Assembly (NCBI RefSeq): GCF_949987535.1
Contig: NW_026646029.1
Coordinates: 1,116,001-1,180,000, forward strand
Direction: 5' to 3'
Length of the DNA stretch: 64,000 nt
Source: Balaenoptera acutorostrata
Lineage: Eukaryota; Chordata; Mammalia; Artiodactyla; Balaenopteridae
Part shown: positions 23,820-35,255 of the stretch, one piece after another
Layout: each line of letters starts with the position of its first letter
Numbering within the stretch: the first letter of the stretch is position 1
Position numbers and translations under genes: made by a program
The notes under the pieces: generated by a model
Databases searched by the model: none
Seen by the model: the letters and a program-made list of their open reading frames with translations, nothing else
Told to the model about the DNA's origin: nothing

Positions 23820-24490
23820 TTTGTCTATCTTTCTGTGAATGTGGTTTTCCTTCCACAGGCTGCAGAATTGTAGTTCTTCTTGCTTCTGCTGTCTGCGCTC
23901 TGGTGGATGAGTCTATCTTAGAGGCTTGTGCAAGCTTCCTGATGGGAGGGACTGGTGGTGGGTAGAGCTGGGTGTTGCTTTGGTGGGCAGAGCTTTAATC
24001 CACGTGTCTGCAGATTAAATAAAACTTTAATAAAAAGTTTAATCCACTTGTCTGCTGATGCATGGGGCTGGGTTCCTTCCCTGTTGGTTGTTTGGCCTGA
24101 GGCGACCCAGCACTGGAGCCTACCTTGCTCTTGGTGGGGCTGATGGCGGACTCTGGGAGGGCTCACACCAAGGAGTATTTCCCAGAACTTCTGCTGCCAG
24201 TGTCGTTGTCCTCACGGTGAGCCACAGCCACAGCCACCACCTGCCTCTGCAGGAGACCCTCTAAAAGTAGCAGGTAGTTCTGGTCATTCTCCTACAGGGT
24301 CACTGCTCCTTCCCCTGGGTCCTGATGTGCACACTACTTTGTGTGTGCCCTCCAAAAGTGGAGTATCTGAGTGGAGTTGAGACTCTGCGTGGAGTCGCAC
24401 AGACTCTGGGTCCTGTGAAGCTTCGATGTTTTGTGGTTCTAGAAATCCTATAGGAGACGGTCCACAGCAGGTGAAGCTAATGTTGTCAGT
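23820..24490 (-). mobile_element. L1 5' UTR remnant
   Basis: GC-richer sequence upstream of ORF1 on the minus strand has the character of a cetartiodactyl L1 5' UTR (phrases such as ccctgggtcctgatgtgcac and gtgtgccctccaaaagtggag). It appears incomplete or rearranged. At 23994-24059 the 21-bp text tttaatccacgtgtctgcaga recurs as tttaatccacttgtctgctga, separated by an AT-rich spacer. The outer limit is not sharp. Confidence 0.6.
23994..24059. repeat. Short direct repeat in the L1 5' UTR (two ~21-bp copies)
   Basis: tttaatccac(g/t)tgtctgc(a/t)gat occurs at 23994 and 24038, 44 bp apart, around the AT-rich taaataaaactttaataaaa. It looks like a local duplication. Confidence 0.8.
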
Positions 24491-24740
24491 AGAGGTGTTG
24501 AAGCCAAAGATCTGCAGTTCCGACTAGAGGTGCCGATGTACATACAGGACAAAATCATGTCGTGTGAATGTAGTTCAGGCATGTTTAAGATGAATGCAGT
24601 CATGTTAATGCCTACCATATTCTATCTTGAGCCTCTCCTCAGGGACCCCCTCCTCAGTTCCTGAGGCTCCTGTAAGTCATGTACAGGGGACTGGAGAGTG
24701 GGCTCTGTCCAGTCTGAGCCCTGAGTTACCCTGTGTGTAT
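24491..24740. other. Unassigned sequence between L1 pieces
   Basis: I recognise no gene, repeat family or satellite similarity here. There is a short inverted motif, cctcagttcctgagg, at 24651-24665. Confidence 0.4.
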
Positions 24741-24818
24741 CTTAGGATACTTTGTATTTCTGTGGTGTCTGTCTGTTGTAACATCATCTCTTTCATTTCA
24801 GATTTATTGGGCCCTCTC
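24741..24818 (-). mobile_element. Small L1 ORF2 fragment (~78 bp)
   Basis: cttaggatactttgtatttctgtggtgtctg and the following gttgtaacatcatctctttcatttcagattta match the L1 at 21604-21670 (cttaggatgttttgtatttctgcggtgtctg, gttgtaacttctcctttttcatttctgatttt). They are in the same orientation and end in a similar ccctctct. This is an isolated scrap of the reverse-transcriptase region, about 3 kb out of order relative to the main L1. Confidence 0.75.
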
Positions 24819-25112
24819 TTTTTAAAAAAAACATACTACTGTTGTCTTTTATTCTTTACAGAAGTTTAATAAGTGTTTAGTCTACTATCCTTACCCTATG
24901 TATACTTTTTGCAGTGAGATTTTTACTTTTCTTTGTTTCCTTGTTACTATCAATAATTAGTGAGACTTCTTTTAAGCTACCTTCAACTTTGCTTATAAAG
25001 CTGCTTTATTAGTGATGACAGAGCCTTAATGGAAGTCATGTTCTGGTTGTAAATTAGAATGCAATGTGCCAGCAAAAAGCCCCTTAAGTTTATGTCTCAT
25101 TACTTCTTGTTC
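24819..25112. other. Unassigned A/T-rich sequence
   Basis: I recognise nothing specific here. The sequence is A/T-rich and may be decayed L1. Confidence 0.4.
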
Positions 25113-25985
25113 TTTTTTAAATTTAATTTTTATTTTTTGTCAGAGCAAATTTGATTAAAATGTTTTGTTTCTTCTAGGTGTGCAAGATGTGGTTCTTTTA
25201 AACATATACATATATCTATTCTTCTTTGGATCATTTTCCCATGTAGGTTATGACACAATGTTGAGCAGTCTTGTCTTGGTATTACATAGGTCTTTGGTGA
25301 TTACATATTTCACATGTGTTTCTATATCTATCTTAACCCCAATATCCTAATGTATCCAATCCTCACACCTTTCCATTTGGTGAACCATAAGTTTGTTTAA
25401 TGAATCTGTGATTGCATTTCTCTGTGGAAATATCTTCATTGGTATCAATTTTTAGCTAAGACCTATAAGTGATATTATAGGATATGTGTCTTTGGCTTTC
25501 TGACTTAGTACAATTTGCCTGATTACCTCAAGAATCATACATGGTGCTGCAAATGGCATTGTTTCATTTTTTTCCCTGGCTAATATTCCATCTGTACGTG
25601 TACCAGTTCTTCTTTGGCCACGCACCTCTTGATGGACTTTCTGGTTGCCTCCATGTCTGGGCTATTGTAATACTGCTGCAATGCACATTTGCTTGCCTCT
25701 GTCTTTCCAGTTCTATCTTCTTATGTTATAGGCCAAGGAGTGGGCTTGCTGTATCATATGGTAGCTCAGTGTGTACGTTTTAAAGGCACCACCATTCAGT
25801 TCTCATTAGTGGCTCTTTCCAGGTTATGTCCCACATAAAATTGAGGGTATGCATTTCTCCAAAACACCTTCAATATTTATTGTTTGTAGTTTTCTTGCTA
25901 ATGGTTATTCTAACAGGTGCGAGCTGATACCTCTCTGTGGTTGAATTTGCATGTGTCCCATAATCTGTTGAAATTCAGCTTTAAA
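25113..25985 (-). mobile_element. Older L1 3' end, colinear with the satellite core but without the palindrome
   Basis: From ttttaaatttaatttttatttt to gaatttgcatgtgtcccataatctgttga the text follows an antisense L1 3' UTR and ORF2 3' end. Landmarks are acatatacatatatctattctt, cataagtttgttt, acctataagtgatattatagg, ctggctaatattccatctgtacgtgtacc, gggctattgtaatactgctgcaatg, catatggtagctc and aatatttattgtttgtagttttcttgc. The satellite shows the same order. Where satellite monomers have the 72-bp palindrome (after ctgatttgcc), this copy runs on as L1-like sequence. It is more diverged from modern L1 than the 19-22 kb copy but less than the satellite. Confidence 0.75.
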
Positions 25986-26242
25986 GCATGCCCTTTCTAT
26001 TTATCAAACTGTGATTACAGCTTAGTTCTTCAAAGTGTTTTCTTAAAGTAAGTGTCACATTTTGAAAATTTTTGGCCATTACCTCCCTCAAGACATTTTG
26101 AAGGCAGGTTTCATTTACAGCCCTGAAGTACTTGTTCATATGAAGTGACCATTAGCACAGGTTTTAAAGCTGCATTTGCAGGTAACGGCCAGAGGGTGGC
26201 AGCCTTTCCACGTAACCCAATCTGGTAACTAGGGAAAGAGAC
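25986..26242. other. Unassigned sequence before the satellite resumes
   Basis: Nothing recognised. About 257 bp separate the end of the older L1 from the first satellite text near 26243. In an intact monomer the corresponding interval is several hundred bases longer. Confidence 0.4.
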
Positions 26243-26462
26243 CTTCAGCCCCAAAAGTGTCCAGCGTTATTTCTCATCCAGCTGTGGGTCTAGATATGGT
26301 CACAACAGGTTGCATCACAGCCCTGCAACGAATTATGTAAAAATTTCTCTCTCTATAACTGTCTTAGTTTTTTGGGTTTTCTAAAGTAATTTATTTTTAC
26401 AATGGGGTTTCCATGATTTTCACTGCTGTGTTTAGGCCCCTTAACACCCACTTGATTCACTT
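26243..26462. repeat. Truncated, diverged satellite monomer at the right junction
   Basis: The last ~220 bp of a unit start in the 'ctcagcccc' phase, equal to about 1590 in the reference unit, with many private changes. Confidence 0.85.
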
Positions 26463-28218
26463 ACAGAGAGATATTAATACATAGGTTTTAAGATTCTTAC
26501 TAGTCAGATATATTCTTGTTCGTGGAATAGGGGGTGCTGCGTACAGTTCACTGAGCAAGGAGTAGGTCTTGTCTATTACATATTTGGTTTATGGAGCGAT
26601 ATCTGTGCTAATTTCAAACCCTTGTTTTATGCATGACCCACCTCACCTTTCCCGTTAAGCAGCCATAGTGTGTTTTCTAAATGTGTGACTCTGTTCTGTT
26701 TTGTAATTCACTTTAAGTTTAGCGATTTTTACATTCCCTCTATAAGTGATACTTTTTGATAAGTGTCTTTTTCTGTGTGACTTATTTCACTTAGAATCAT
26801 CGTACCTACATCCACTCATCATGCTGCTAGTAGCCTTATGACATTGATTTCATGGATGAGTCATAATCCATTGTACATAAGTACCACAACTTCTTTATCC
26901 ATTTTCCTTTTTCCTGGGATATTTAAGGTGTACCGAAGTGGAGGTTCTTGAAAACAGAACAGCCCTAAACTTTGGGGTGCCTGTGTCTTGTTGATTTTTA
27001 ATTTTCCCAATTTATACACCCATGAGTGGAAGTGCCCTATGCTCTCTAAGCTGTGTTTCTTAGATGTTTCAGGGCACACCATACATTCTCCAGAGTGGCT
27101 GTTGGCAATTTTCATCCCGCCCATGAGCATAACGAAGTTCTCATTTCTCCATGGCCTCTCCTGCATTTCTGGTTTTTACAATTTTTTAGGATGACTCTTT
27201 TGACCGATGGGAAGTGAGACTTCTTTGTAGTGCTGATTTGCATTTACGGCTTGCTTCGTTGGCCCAAAAGCGCGTATGCCTTTTTTCCTGAATATATTCA
27301 GGAAAAAACGCATACGCCCTTTTTGGCCAAGTGCACCATTGTCGACATTTTGAAGCTTTTCATGTGCTTTAGGTGCGATTCGTATCTACCTCCTGAAATC
27401 TGTTTCCTGCAATTTTCCCTTGCTTTGAAATCCTCTTCGCTGCCTTCCTTCAATATATTTTTGGACGAGAGTTATCATTTATAACTCTGCAGGTTTGTGA
27501 ATTGCAGTGACCGTGAACTCTATTTTTCAACTCGCTTTTTGTGAGCTGGCGGCAAATCCGCCGGATTGCTTCAGGCACTATTCTGGTTCTAGGGAGCAGG
27601 CCAAGCCTGTGTTTAATTCTTCTTCCTGTTGGGAAATTAGAGTGACCTCTGCTTTTACCAACACTTAGAGCTAGTCTCTCATTGGTTCCCCCGATTCCCG
27701 TTCATCCTCACGGCAGTTTGCAAACTGGATGAAACTGGGGGTGAAAGGTGCTGATTCTCCAAGTGGGGAGATTGTTAGTAAAGTGGCAGGAATGGCAATA
27801 CAGAGCACCAGGAGATGAGAAATGAGGTGCCTTTTAGAAAACTTTCCCGATCACATGATGTACCATTCTCTGGGTTTCCCATGCATATTTTTGGAGTAGG
27901 AAGATTCCGTTGAACCTGGAGATTTGGGACTCATGGAATGAGTACCAGGCAGTATTACTTTAAAGGGTCTGAGTTTGCTCACCCAACCTCACCAAACCTC
28001 TCAGCTGCAAGAGTGTCCACCCTTATGTCTCATCCAGCTGTGGGTCTAGATATGGTCAATCCAGGTTGCATCACAGCCCCTGAATGAATTGTGTGAGAAT
28101 TTCTCTCTCTTTCACTGTCTTTGTTTCATGGGTTTTTAAAAGTAATTTATTTTTATAATGGGGTTTAGCTGCTTTTCACTGCACTATTTATGCCGCTTTA
28201 CAAACACTTGACACACTT
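26463..28218. repeat. Satellite monomer R1, most diverged unit
   Basis: 1,756-bp unit with many private substitutions along its whole length (for example gggcacaccatacattctcc, ggcggcaaatccgccgg). Palindrome at 27259-27330: the left arm has several changes (ggcccaaaagcgcg, atgcctt), while the right arm keeps the consensus sequence. Confidence 0.9.
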
Positions 28219-29978
28219 ACAGAGAGATATCAATACATACGTTTTAAGATTCTTACTAGTCAGATATATTCTTTTGCGGTGAATAAGGGGTGTTGAGTCC
28301 AGTTGACTGAGCAAGGAGTAGGTATTGTCTATTACACATTGGGTTTATGGAACGGTATCGGAGCTAAGTTGAAACCCTTGTTTTATGCATCACCCCACCT
28401 CACCTTTCCCGTTAAGCAGCCACAGTGTGTTTTCTAAATGTGTGACTCTGTTCTGTTTTGTAATTCAGTAAATGTGTAATGGTTTTTACATTCCGTCTAT
28501 AAGTGATATCTTATGATAAGTGTCTTTTTCTGTGTGACTTATTTCACTTAGAATCATCGTACCTGAATCCACTCATCATGCTGCTACCAGCCTTATGACA
28601 TTGATTTCATGGCTGAGTGATATTCCTTTGTGCATAACGACCACAACTTCTTTATCCATTTTTCTCTTTCCTGGGATATTTGAGGTGTAATGAAGTGGAG
28701 GTTCTTGTCAACAGAGCAGCCCAAAACTTTGGGGTGCCTGTGTCTTGCTGATTTTTAGTTTTCCCAATTTATACGCCCATGAGTGGAAGTGCCCTATGCT
28801 CTCCAAGCTGTGTTTTTTAGATGTTTCAGGACACACCGTACACTTCTCCAGAGTGGCTGTTGGCAATTTACATCCCGCCCATCAGCGTAGCAAGGCTCCC
28901 ATTTCTCCATGGCCGGTCCTGCATTTCTGGTTTGGACACTTTTTTCCGCATGGCCCTTTTGCCCAATGAGAAGGGAGACTTCTTTGTAGCGATGACTTGC
29001 CTTTCCATGTTGCTTGGTTGGCCAAAAAGGGCGTATGCGTTTTTTCCTGAATATATTCAGGAAAAAATGCATACGCCCTTTTTGGCCAAGGGCATCATTG
29101 TCCACGTTTTGCCGCTTTTCATGTGCTTTCAAGCCGATTCGAATCTACCTCCTGTAATCTGTTTCCTGCAATTCTGCCTTGCTTTCAAATCCTCTTCGTT
29201 GCCTTCCCTCAATATATTTGTGGACGAGAGTTATGATTTATAAGTCTGCAGGTTTGTGAATTGCAGTGCCCCTGAGCTCCATTTTTCAACTCGCTTTTTT
29301 GGGAGCTGGCCGCAAAAGTGCAGGATTGCTTCAGGCCCTCTTCTGGTTTGGGAGGGCCGGCTGAGCTTGTGGTTAATTCTTCTTCCTGATGGGAAAATAG
29401 AGTGACCTCTGCCTGTCCCAACACCTAGAGCTAGTCTCTCATTGGTTCCCCTTCTTCACGTTCATCCTCAGGACAAATTGCAACCTGTACGGAACAGGAG
29501 GTTAAAGGTGCTAATGTTCCAAGTAGGGAGATTGGTAGTAAAGCGGCTGGAATGGCGAACTCAAGCACAAGGAAATGAGTAATGAGGTCCATTTTAGAAA
29601 CCTTTCCCAATCACACGGTGTACCATCTTCTGGGTTTCTCATGCATGATTTCGATGTAGGAGGATGCCCTTGAACCTGGAGATTTGGGACCCATGGGATG
29701 GGTACCACGCAGTATTACTTTAAAGGGTCTGCGTTGGCTCACGCAACCTCACCAAACCTCTCAGCCCCAAGAGTGTCCACCCTTATGTCTCAATCAGCTG
29801 TGGGTCTAGATATGGTCAATCCAGGTTGCATCACAGCCCCTGAACGAATTTTGTAAGAATTTCTCTCTCTTTCACTGTCTTTGTTTCACGGGTTTTGAAA
29901 AGTAATTTCTTTTTATAATGGGGTTTAGCTGCTTTTCACGGCTGTGTTTATGCCGCTTTGCACCCCCTTGACTCACTT
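28219..29978. repeat. Satellite monomer R2
   Basis: 1,760-bp unit. Palindrome at 29018-29089 with one mismatch (aaaaaatgcat). The part before the palindrome has private variants (gcccaatgagaagg); the part after it matches the monomer at 52832 at an offset of 24,612 bp (caagccgattc, cctgtaatctg, ttatgatttataagtctg). Confidence 0.9.
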
Positions 29979-31737
29979 ACAGAGAGATATCAATACATAG
30001 GTTTGAAGATTCTTACTAGTCAGATATATTCTTGTGCGGTGAATAGGGGGTGTTGAGTCCAGTTCACTGAGCAAGGAGTAGGTCTTGTCTATTACATATT
30101 GGGTTTATGGAACGGTATCTGAGCTAATTTGAAACCCTTGTTTTATGCATCACCCCACCTCACCTTTCCCGTTCAGCAGCCATAGTGTGTTTTCTAAACG
30201 TGTGACTCTGTTCTGTTTTGTCATTTAGGTCAAGTGTAGCGGTTTTTACATTCCCTCTATAAGTGATATCTTATGATAAGTGTCTTTTTCTGTGTGACTT
30301 ATTTCACTTAGAATCGTCGTACCTAAATCCACTCATTGTGCTGCTACTAGCCTTATGAAGTTGATTTCATGGCTGAGTGATATTCCATTGTACATGAGGA
30401 CCACAACTTCTTTATCCATTTTTCTCGTTGCTAGGATATTTAAGATGTAATGAAGTGGGTGTTCTTGTCAACAGAGCAGCCCTAAACTTTGGGGTGCCTG
30501 TGTCTTGCTGATTTTTAGTTTTCCCAATTTATACGCCCATGAGTGGAAGTGCCCTATGCTCTCTAAGCTGTGGTTTTTAGATGTTTCAGGGCACACCGTA
30601 CACTTCTCCAGAGTGGCTGTTGGCAATTTACATCCTGTCCATCAGCATAGCAAGGCTCCCATTTCTCCATGGCTGGTCCTGCATTTCTGGTTTGGACACT
30701 TTTTTCCGCATGGCCCTTTTGCCCGCTGGGAAGCAAGACTTCTTTGGAGCTCTGATTTGCCTTTCCAGGTTGCTTGGTTGGCCAAAAAGGGCGTATGCGT
30801 TTTTTCCTGAATATATTCAGGAAAAAAGGCATACGCCCTTTTTGGCCAAGGGCATCATTGTCCACGTTTTGCCGCTTTTCATGTGCTTACAAGGCGATTC
30901 GAATCTACCTCCTGAAATCTGCTTCCTGCAATTCTGCCTTGCTTTCAAATCCTCTTCGTTGCCTTCCCTCAATATATTCGTGGACGAGAGTTATCATTTA
31001 TAACTCTGCAGGTTTGTGAATTGCAGTGACCCTGAGCTCCATTTTTCAAGTCACTTTTTTGGGAGCTGGCCGCAAAAGTGCAGGTTTGCTTCAGGCCCTC
31101 TTCTGTTTCTCGGGGGCAGGCTGAGCTTGTGGTTAATTCTTCTTCCTGATGGGAAAATAGAGTGACCTGTGCCTGTCCCAAACCCTAGAGCTAGTCTCTC
31201 ATTGGTTCCCCCTCTTCCCGTTCATCCTCAGGACAAATTGCAACCTGTACGGAACAGGAGCTTAAAGGTGCTGATTCTCCAAGGAGGGAGATGGCTAGTA
31301 AAGCGGCTGGAATGGTGAACCCTAGCACAAGGAGATGAGAAATGAGGTGCATTTTAGAAACCTTTCCCGATCACACGGTGTACCGTCTTCTGGGTTTCTC
31401 ATGCATGTTTTCGATGTAGGAAGATGCCCTTGAACCTGGAGATTTGGGACCTATGGGATGGGTACCATGCAGTATTACTTTAAAGGGTCTGCGTTGGCTC
31501 ACCAATGTCATCAAACCTCTCAGCCCCAAGAGTGTCCACCCTTATGTCTCAATTAGCTGTGGGTCTAGATATGGTCAATCCAGGTTGCATCACAGCCCAT
31601 GAATGAATTTTGTGAGAATTTCTCTCTCTTTCACTGTCTTTGTTTCATGGGTTTTTTAAAGTAATTTATTTTTATGATGGGGTTTAGCTGCTTTTCACTG
31701 CACTGTTTATGCCGCTTTACAAACACTTGACACACTT
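29979..31737. repeat. Satellite monomer R3
   Basis: 1,759-bp unit. Palindrome at 30778-30849 with one mismatch (aaaaaaggcat). It is paired with the unit at 54591 in the 24,612-bp duplication. Confidence 0.9.
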
Positions 31738-33496
31738 ACAGAGAGATATCAATACATGGGTTTGCAGATTCTTACTAGTCAGATATATTCTTCTGCGGTG
31801 AATAGGGGGTGTTGAGTCCAGTTCACTGAGCAAGGAGTAGGTCTTGTCTATTACATATTTAGGTTATGGAACGGTATCTGAGCTAATTTGAAACCCTTGT
31901 TTTATGCATCACCCCAACTCACCTTTCCCGTTCAGCAACCATAGTGTGTTTTCTAAACGTGTGACTCTGTTCTGTTTTGTCATTTAGGTCAAGTGTAGCG
32001 GTTTTTACATTCCCTCTATAAGTGATATCTTATGATAAGTGTCTATTTCTGTGTGACTTATTTCACTTAGAATCCTCGTACCTAAATCCACTCATCGTGC
32101 TGCTACTAGCCTTATGACGTTGATTTAATGGCTGAGTGATATTCCATTGTACATGAGGACCACAACTTCTTTATCCATTTTTCTCGTTGCTAGGATCTTT
32201 AAGGTGTAATGAAGTGGGGGTTCTTGTCAACAGAGCAGCCCTAAACTTTGGGGTAGCTGTGTCTTGCTGATTTTTAGTTTTCCCAACTTATACGCGCATG
32301 AGTGGAAGTGCCCTATGCTCTGTAATTTGTGTTTTTTAGATGTTTCAGGACACACCGTACACTTCTCCAGAGTGGCTGTTGGCAATTTACATCCCACCCA
32401 TTAGCGTAGCAAGGCTCCCATTTCTCCATGGCCGGTCCTGCATTTCTGGTTTTGACACTTTTTTCCGCAGGGCCCTTTTGCCCGCTGGGAAGCGAGACTT
32501 CTTTGGAGTGCTGATTTGCTTTTCCAGGTTGCTTGGTTGGCCAAAAAGGGCGTATGCGTTTTTTCCTGAATATATTCAGGAAAAAACGCATACGCCCTTT
32601 TTGGCCAAGGGCATCATTGTCCACGTTTTGCCGCTTTCCATGTGCTTTCAAGGCGATTCAAATCTAACTCCTGAAATCTGTTTCCTGCAATTCTGCCTTG
32701 CTTTCAAATCCTCTTCGTTGCCTTCCCTCAATATATTTGTGGACGAGAGTTATAATTTATAACTCTGTAGGTTTGTAAATTGCAGTGCCCCTGAGCTCCA
32801 GTTTTCAAGTCGCTTTTTTGGGAGCTGGCCATAAAAGTGCAGGATTGCTTCAGGCCCTCTTCTGGTTGTAGGGGGCAGACTGAGCTTGTGGTTAATTCTT
32901 CTTCCTAATGGGAAAATAGAGTGACCTGTGCCTGTCCCAACACCTCGAGCTAGTCTCTCATTGGTTCCCCCACTTCCCGTTCATCCTCAGGACAAATTGC
33001 AACCTGTACGGAACAGGAGGTTAAAGGTGCTTATTCTCCAAGGAGGGAGATGGCTAGTAAAGTGGCTGGAATGGCGAACCCGAGTACAAGGAGATGAGAA
33101 ATGAGGTGCGTTTTAGAAACCTTTCCCAATCACACGGTGTACCATCTTCTGGGTTTCTCATGCATGTTTTCGACGTAGGAAGATGCCCTTGAACCTGGAG
33201 ATTTGGGACCTATGGGATGGGTAACATGCAGTATTACTTTAAAGGGTCTGCGTTTGCTCACCCAATCTCACCAAACCTCTCAGCCCCAAGAGTGTCCACC
33301 CTTATGTCTCAATCAGCTGTGCATCTAGATATGGTCAATCCAGTTTGCATCACAGCCCCTAAACGAATTTTGTAAGAACTTCTCTCTCTTTCACTGTCTT
33401 ATTTCACGAGTTTTTAAAAGTAATTTATTTTTATAATGGGGATTACCTGCTTTTCACCGCTGTGTTTATGCCGCTTTACTCCCCCTTGACTCACTT
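31738..33496. repeat. Satellite monomer R4
   Basis: 1,759-bp unit with a perfect palindrome at 32537-32608. It is paired with the unit at 56350, but differs from it in a tight cluster at 31981-31988. Confidence 0.9.
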
Positions 33497-35255
33497 ACAG
33501 AGATATATCAATACATAGGTTTGAAGATTCTTACTAGTCGGATATATTCTTGTGCGGTGAATAGGGGGTGTTGACTCCAGTTCACTGAGCAAGGAGTAGG
33601 TCTCGTCTATTACATATTGGGTTTATGGAACGGTTTCTGAGCTAATTTGAAACCCTTGTTTTATGCATCACCCCACCTCACCTTTCCCGTTCAGCAGCCA
33701 TAGTGTGCTTTCTAAACGTGTGACTCTGTTCTGTTTTGTCATTCAGGTCAAGTGTAGCGGTTTTTACATTCCCTCTATAAGTGATATCTTATGATAAGTG
33801 TCTTTTTCTGTGTGACTTATTTCACTTAGAATCGTCGTACCTAAATCCACTCATCGTGCTGCTACTAGCCTTATGAAGTTGATTTCATGGCTGAGTGATA
33901 TTCCATTGTACATGAGGACCACAACTTCTTTATCCATTTTTCTCGTTGCTAGGATTTTTAAGATGTAATGAAGTGGGGGTTCTTGTCAACAGAGCAGCCC
34001 TAAACTTTGGGGTGCCTGTGTCTTGCTGATTTTTAGTTTTCGCAATTTATACGCCCATGAGTGGAAGTGCCCTATGCTCTCTAAGCTGTGGTTTTTAGAT
34101 GTTACAGGGCACACCTTACACTTCTCCAGAGTGGCTGTTGGCAATTTACATCCTGTCCATCAGCATAACAAGGCTCCCATTTCTCCATGGCCGGTCCTGC
34201 ATTTCTGATTTTGACACTTTTTTCCGCATGGCCCTTTTGCCCGCTGGGAAGCAAGACTTCTTTGGAGCTCTGATTTGCCTTTCCAGGTTGCTTGGTTGGC
34301 CAAAAAGGGCGTATGCGTTTTTTCCTGAATATATTCAGGAAAAAAGGCATACGCCCTTTTTGGCCAAGGGCATCATTGTCCACGTTTTGCCGCTTTTCAT
34401 GTGCTTACAAGGCGATTCGAATCTACCTCCTGAAATCTGCTTCCTGCAATTCTGCCTTGCTTTCAAATCCTCTTCGTTGCCTTCCCTCAATATATTTGTG
34501 GACGAGAGTTATCATTTATACCTCTGCATGTTTGTGAATTGCAGTGCCCCTGAACTCCATTTTTCAAGTCGGTTTTTTGGGAGCTGGCCGCAAAAGTGCA
34601 GGATTGCTTCAGGCCCTCTTCTGGTTCTGGGGGGCAGGCTGAGCTTGTGGTTAATTCTTCTTCCTGATGGGAAAATAGAGTGACCTGTGCCTGTCCCAAT
34701 ACCTAGAGCTAGTCTCTCATTGGTTCCCCCTCTTCCCGTTCATCCTCAGGGCAAATTGCAACCTGTACGGAACAGGAGGTTAAAGGGGCTGATTCTCCAA
34801 GGAGGGAGATGGCTAGTAAAGTGGCTGGAATGGCAAACCCTATCACAAGGAGATGAAAAATGAGGTGCGTTTTAGAAACCTGTCCCGACCACACGGTGTA
34901 CCATCTTCTGGGTTTCTCATCCATGTTTTCGACGTAGGAAGATGCCCTTGAACCTGGAGATTTGGGACCCATGGGATGGGTACCATGCAGTATTACTTTA
35001 AAGGGTCTGCGTTGGCTCACGCAACCTCACCAAACCTCTCAGCCCCAAGAGTGTCCACCCTTATGTCTCAATCAGGTGTGGGTCTAGATATGGTCAATCC
35101 AGGTTGCATCACAGCCCCTGAACGAATTTGTAAGAATTTCTCTCTCTTTCACTGTCTTTGTTTCACGGGTTTTGAAAAGTAATTTCTTTTTATAATGGGG
35201 TTTAGCTGCTTTTCACGATTGTGTTTAGGCCGCTTTACACCCCCTTGACTCACTT
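33497..35255. repeat. Satellite monomer R5
   Basis: 1,759-bp unit. Palindrome at 34296-34367 with one mismatch (aaaaaaggcat). Paired with the unit at 58109. Confidence 0.9.

Larger units (their letters stand above)
18808..24490 (-). mobile_element. L1: LINE-1 retrotransposon, nearly full-length, antisense to the window
   Basis: On the minus strand the order is 5' UTR remnant (about 23820-24490), ORF1 (22892-23819), a short inter-ORF spacer, ORF2 (19017-22824), 3' UTR (18808-19016) and A-rich tail. This is standard mammalian L1 architecture. The 5' boundary is approximate because I see no target-site duplication to mark it. ORF1 has several disabling changes and ORF2 one frameshift, so the copy is not autonomous. 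It lies in the gap between two blocks of satellite. Confidence 0.9.

Noticed and set aside
17950..25475. ataagtgatat at both 17950-17960 and 25465-25475 as a target-site duplication of the L1
   Set aside because: The right-hand copy lies inside a continuous older L1 3' end that has this motif by ancestry, so it is not a clean duplication. It is kept only as an ambiguity in the findings.
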